Assembly (NCBI GenBank): GCA_017983845.1
Contig: JAGOAO010000003.1
Location: 95,719 to 159,718 of the forward strand
From: Sediminibacterium sp.
GTDB lineage: Bacteria > Bacteroidota > Bacteroidia > Chitinophagales > Chitinophagaceae
DNA length: 64,000 bases
Direction of reading: 5' to 3'
The position numbers were made by a program, and so were the translations under genes. The first letter of the stretch is position 1; each line of letters starts with the position of its first letter. Shown in pieces: positions 63,801 through 64,000 of this stretch. The notes beneath the pieces were generated by a model. That model had not been told where the DNA came from. It saw only the letters and a program-made list of their open reading frames with translations, and made no database searches.

Positions 63801-63846
63801 AGGAACAATTGTTACACTTAAATTCTACAATAGTATAACTAAGTAG
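60802..63846 (+). CDS. Beta-propeller sensor histidine kinase
   Basis: 1014 residues. A signal peptide or anchor (FFIVIISLLVILCPARS) precedes a large periplasmic region of two-component-regulator propeller repeats (for example FLWIATESGIVRYNG, RIWASTNKGLFMAP) and a Y_Y_Y-type domain. A transmembrane helix lies near residue 735 (MYLVYLALGACLVLLYIRF). The cytoplasmic part has a HisKA-like helix with His800 in MNHDILTPLKYL and an ATPase domain with DTGEGM and GNGIGYQ. There is no receiver or DNA-binding domain at the end, unlike the one-chain hybrid systems of gut Bacteroides; the regulator is the overlapping NarL-type protein. Confidence 0.92.
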   Translation: MCIKSVIRNFFIVIISLLVILCPARSIAQQKFTFERLNSENGLPANGIKGLQFDEKNRFLWIATESGIVRYNGHNVQTFGDISNNENLNSRIVFFENGVKGKLFGKLIDESIFTIQDNKAVFENEKIRINSQRDYVEYKYDLPKTKSKDYISTVEYRSFKIGANIYFITNDDRTQKLQKINGDLKTNLYEFKDGEQGFTFDERLFIINNFGLVNEVIQLSNGSTELNFVAKFDIPYLKNKIYNQNLRVFQDQPNDDVFILNGTVLQKLMLHNNQLKIDVVTNDIPKFEFIRQLQIDKKTGTIYLGTDNRGVIIAHPQYFKRVLPNVFVEGISTSAYAQVELSNGNIQINSGQVFGNSIIKVPLVFHRPSATSTYISSENKLYYSNFDGITEYDLNNNKRVQAPNQSFVNSNTFIEVDGVMYGFYEHGIIKRTSNGKWTEIARFKNTPYNFIIFQLQLLKDKSILAATTDGLYKYSIPKNKFDLIYRDKSNANFRSIFQLGDYYLLGTYGGGVYMYKSDTIKKVPLDQNGYLKFTHCFIKDNQNRIWASTNKGLFMAPSQSLIDFWHIGPGKIIYKYYGKLEGIDMLEMNGGCSPCAIKLKNGDFSFPGIDGLIQFNPNNLVDLDIIPKVYLDKLVVDNNIIDNNAYNSIPSKASRLSMHLGISGMLSQENIRLEYKLDDNEVWSPILIKNAILSIEKPGFGNHKVAIRSRSTYNPKWVEQVYTFNVKYPWFLNPWMYLVYLALGACLVLLYIRFKTLIYQRRQEILESEVAFKTVSLNKLNSYLQKRNQAKDHVIAIMNHDILTPLKYLHITAKNTASQITEEKIKHSINQIAATSKELEYLTSNMLNWVKFDNIETLPSPQLFDLYKLVQDLVEFVSPFKQNVDVKIINSVPEDTEILSWPDSLRVLLYNIIINAIKSTSKGQIHIHYKKHYTYFEIAVSDTGEGMSASMIHYLTTGHSKDEVELLPKYKKGNGIGYQIIRHLIKLMSIEMQIKSKENVGTIVTLKFYNSITK

Positions 63847-63854
63847 ATATTATT

Positions 63855-64000
63855 CTATATCTTTTCACTTTTGTTAATTTCAGTACATTTTTTGTTTATA
63901 ATATTCTTATAAATACCACTATTCATAGAAGTAATTCTAAGTGCAACACGGGCAATATTTGGGACTTTTGTACGTTTCAAAAAATCCCGTTTAGATGATA
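63855..64000 (-). CDS. Possible C-terminal end of a leftward gene (partial, unrecognised)
   Basis: On the minus strand a frame is open from the window edge to a TAG at 63857-63855 and would encode about 48 residues, including KRDFLKRTKVPNIARVALRI (the first 20 of a longer stretch) and then a lysine- and asparagine-rich tail. It converges with the sensor kinase gene, as a true gene would. I recognise no family, and 48 codons can stay open by chance. Confidence 0.25.
   Translation of the reverse strand, partial: SSKRDFLKRTKVPNIARVALRITSMNSGIYKNIINKKCTEINKSEKI

Noticed and set aside
1-64000. CRISPR arrays, rRNA operons, prophage or insertion sequences
   Set aside because: No regularly spaced repeats, transposase, integrase or phage structural gene, and no rRNA-like sequence, were seen on either strand.

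Overview
The window is chromosomal DNA from a low-GC member of the Bacteroidota, most likely a Chitinophagaceae-type organism (Sediminibacterium or a relative; this placement is inference). The evidence is a NagB/PIG-L fusion, a SecD-SecF fusion, DUF4294 and DUF2202 proteins, a long NusB, Bacteroidota-type GlnRS and MqnE, and repeated promoters of the TTTG-N19/20-TAnnTTTG type. Almost all of it is housekeeping DNA carrying about 57 protein genes and one tRNA. There is no rRNA, CRISPR array, prophage or recognisable insertion sequence.

Layout. 1-5005: the end of a cytochrome c biogenesis gene, a DUF4294 protein, glnS-tilS, and a convergent rlmH-rhomboid pair. 5050-7190 is the only accessory-looking stretch: a DUF2202 lipoprotein gene with palindromes upstream, a HigBA-type toxin-antitoxin pair in toxin-first order, a 230-bp block of nested hairpins and short repeats, and a tRNA-Arg(ACG) with its own promoter and terminator. 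7190-13743: nagB fused to a PIG-L deacetylase, pfkA-pyk, and an ABC-F ATPase. 13816-15474: two uncharacterised exported proteins. 15571-18949: thrS-infC-rpmI-rplT. 19093-26206: arginine decarboxylase, bacilliredoxin, lgt, a YajQ protein, L31, bshB1, and N-carbamoylputrescine amidase with agmatine deiminase. 26251-32621: a murein amidase, acyl-CoA dehydrogenase, YggS, an M20 peptidase, a methylmalonyl-CoA mutase catalytic subunit, and an IscA-like protein. 32753-41685: secDF, an FKBP, a lysoplasmalogenase, groES-groEL, nusB, yajC and coaE. 41696-48522: an RlmK-like methyltransferase, an aminotransferase, serine dehydratase, mqnE, a nucleoside transporter and thioredoxin. 48633-57855: dnaE, an NlpC/P60 lipoprotein, an M1 peptidase, msrA, and a MutS2-like protein without a Smr domain. 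57855-63846: a YhcH protein, a tiny sorting-domain-like protein, a TlpA-like thioredoxin protein, and a NarL-type response regulator overlapping a beta-propeller sensor kinase.

How the genes work together. Three genes encode the complete arginine-agmatine-carbamoylputrescine-putrescine route. BshB1 and a bacilliredoxin show that bacillithiol is the low-molecular-weight thiol. MqnE implies menaquinone synthesis by the futalosine pathway. SecDF and YajC belong to the Sec translocon, and Lgt makes the many lipoproteins. PfkA and Pyk form a glycolytic pair, with NagB feeding in amino sugars. No clearly new multigene system stands out. The best leads are the tRNA-adjacent hairpin block, the HigBA operator palindromes, the sorting-domain-like mini-protein, the Smr-less MutS2, the NagB/PIG-L fusion, and leader hairpins in front of pfkA, rpmI and rpmE2.
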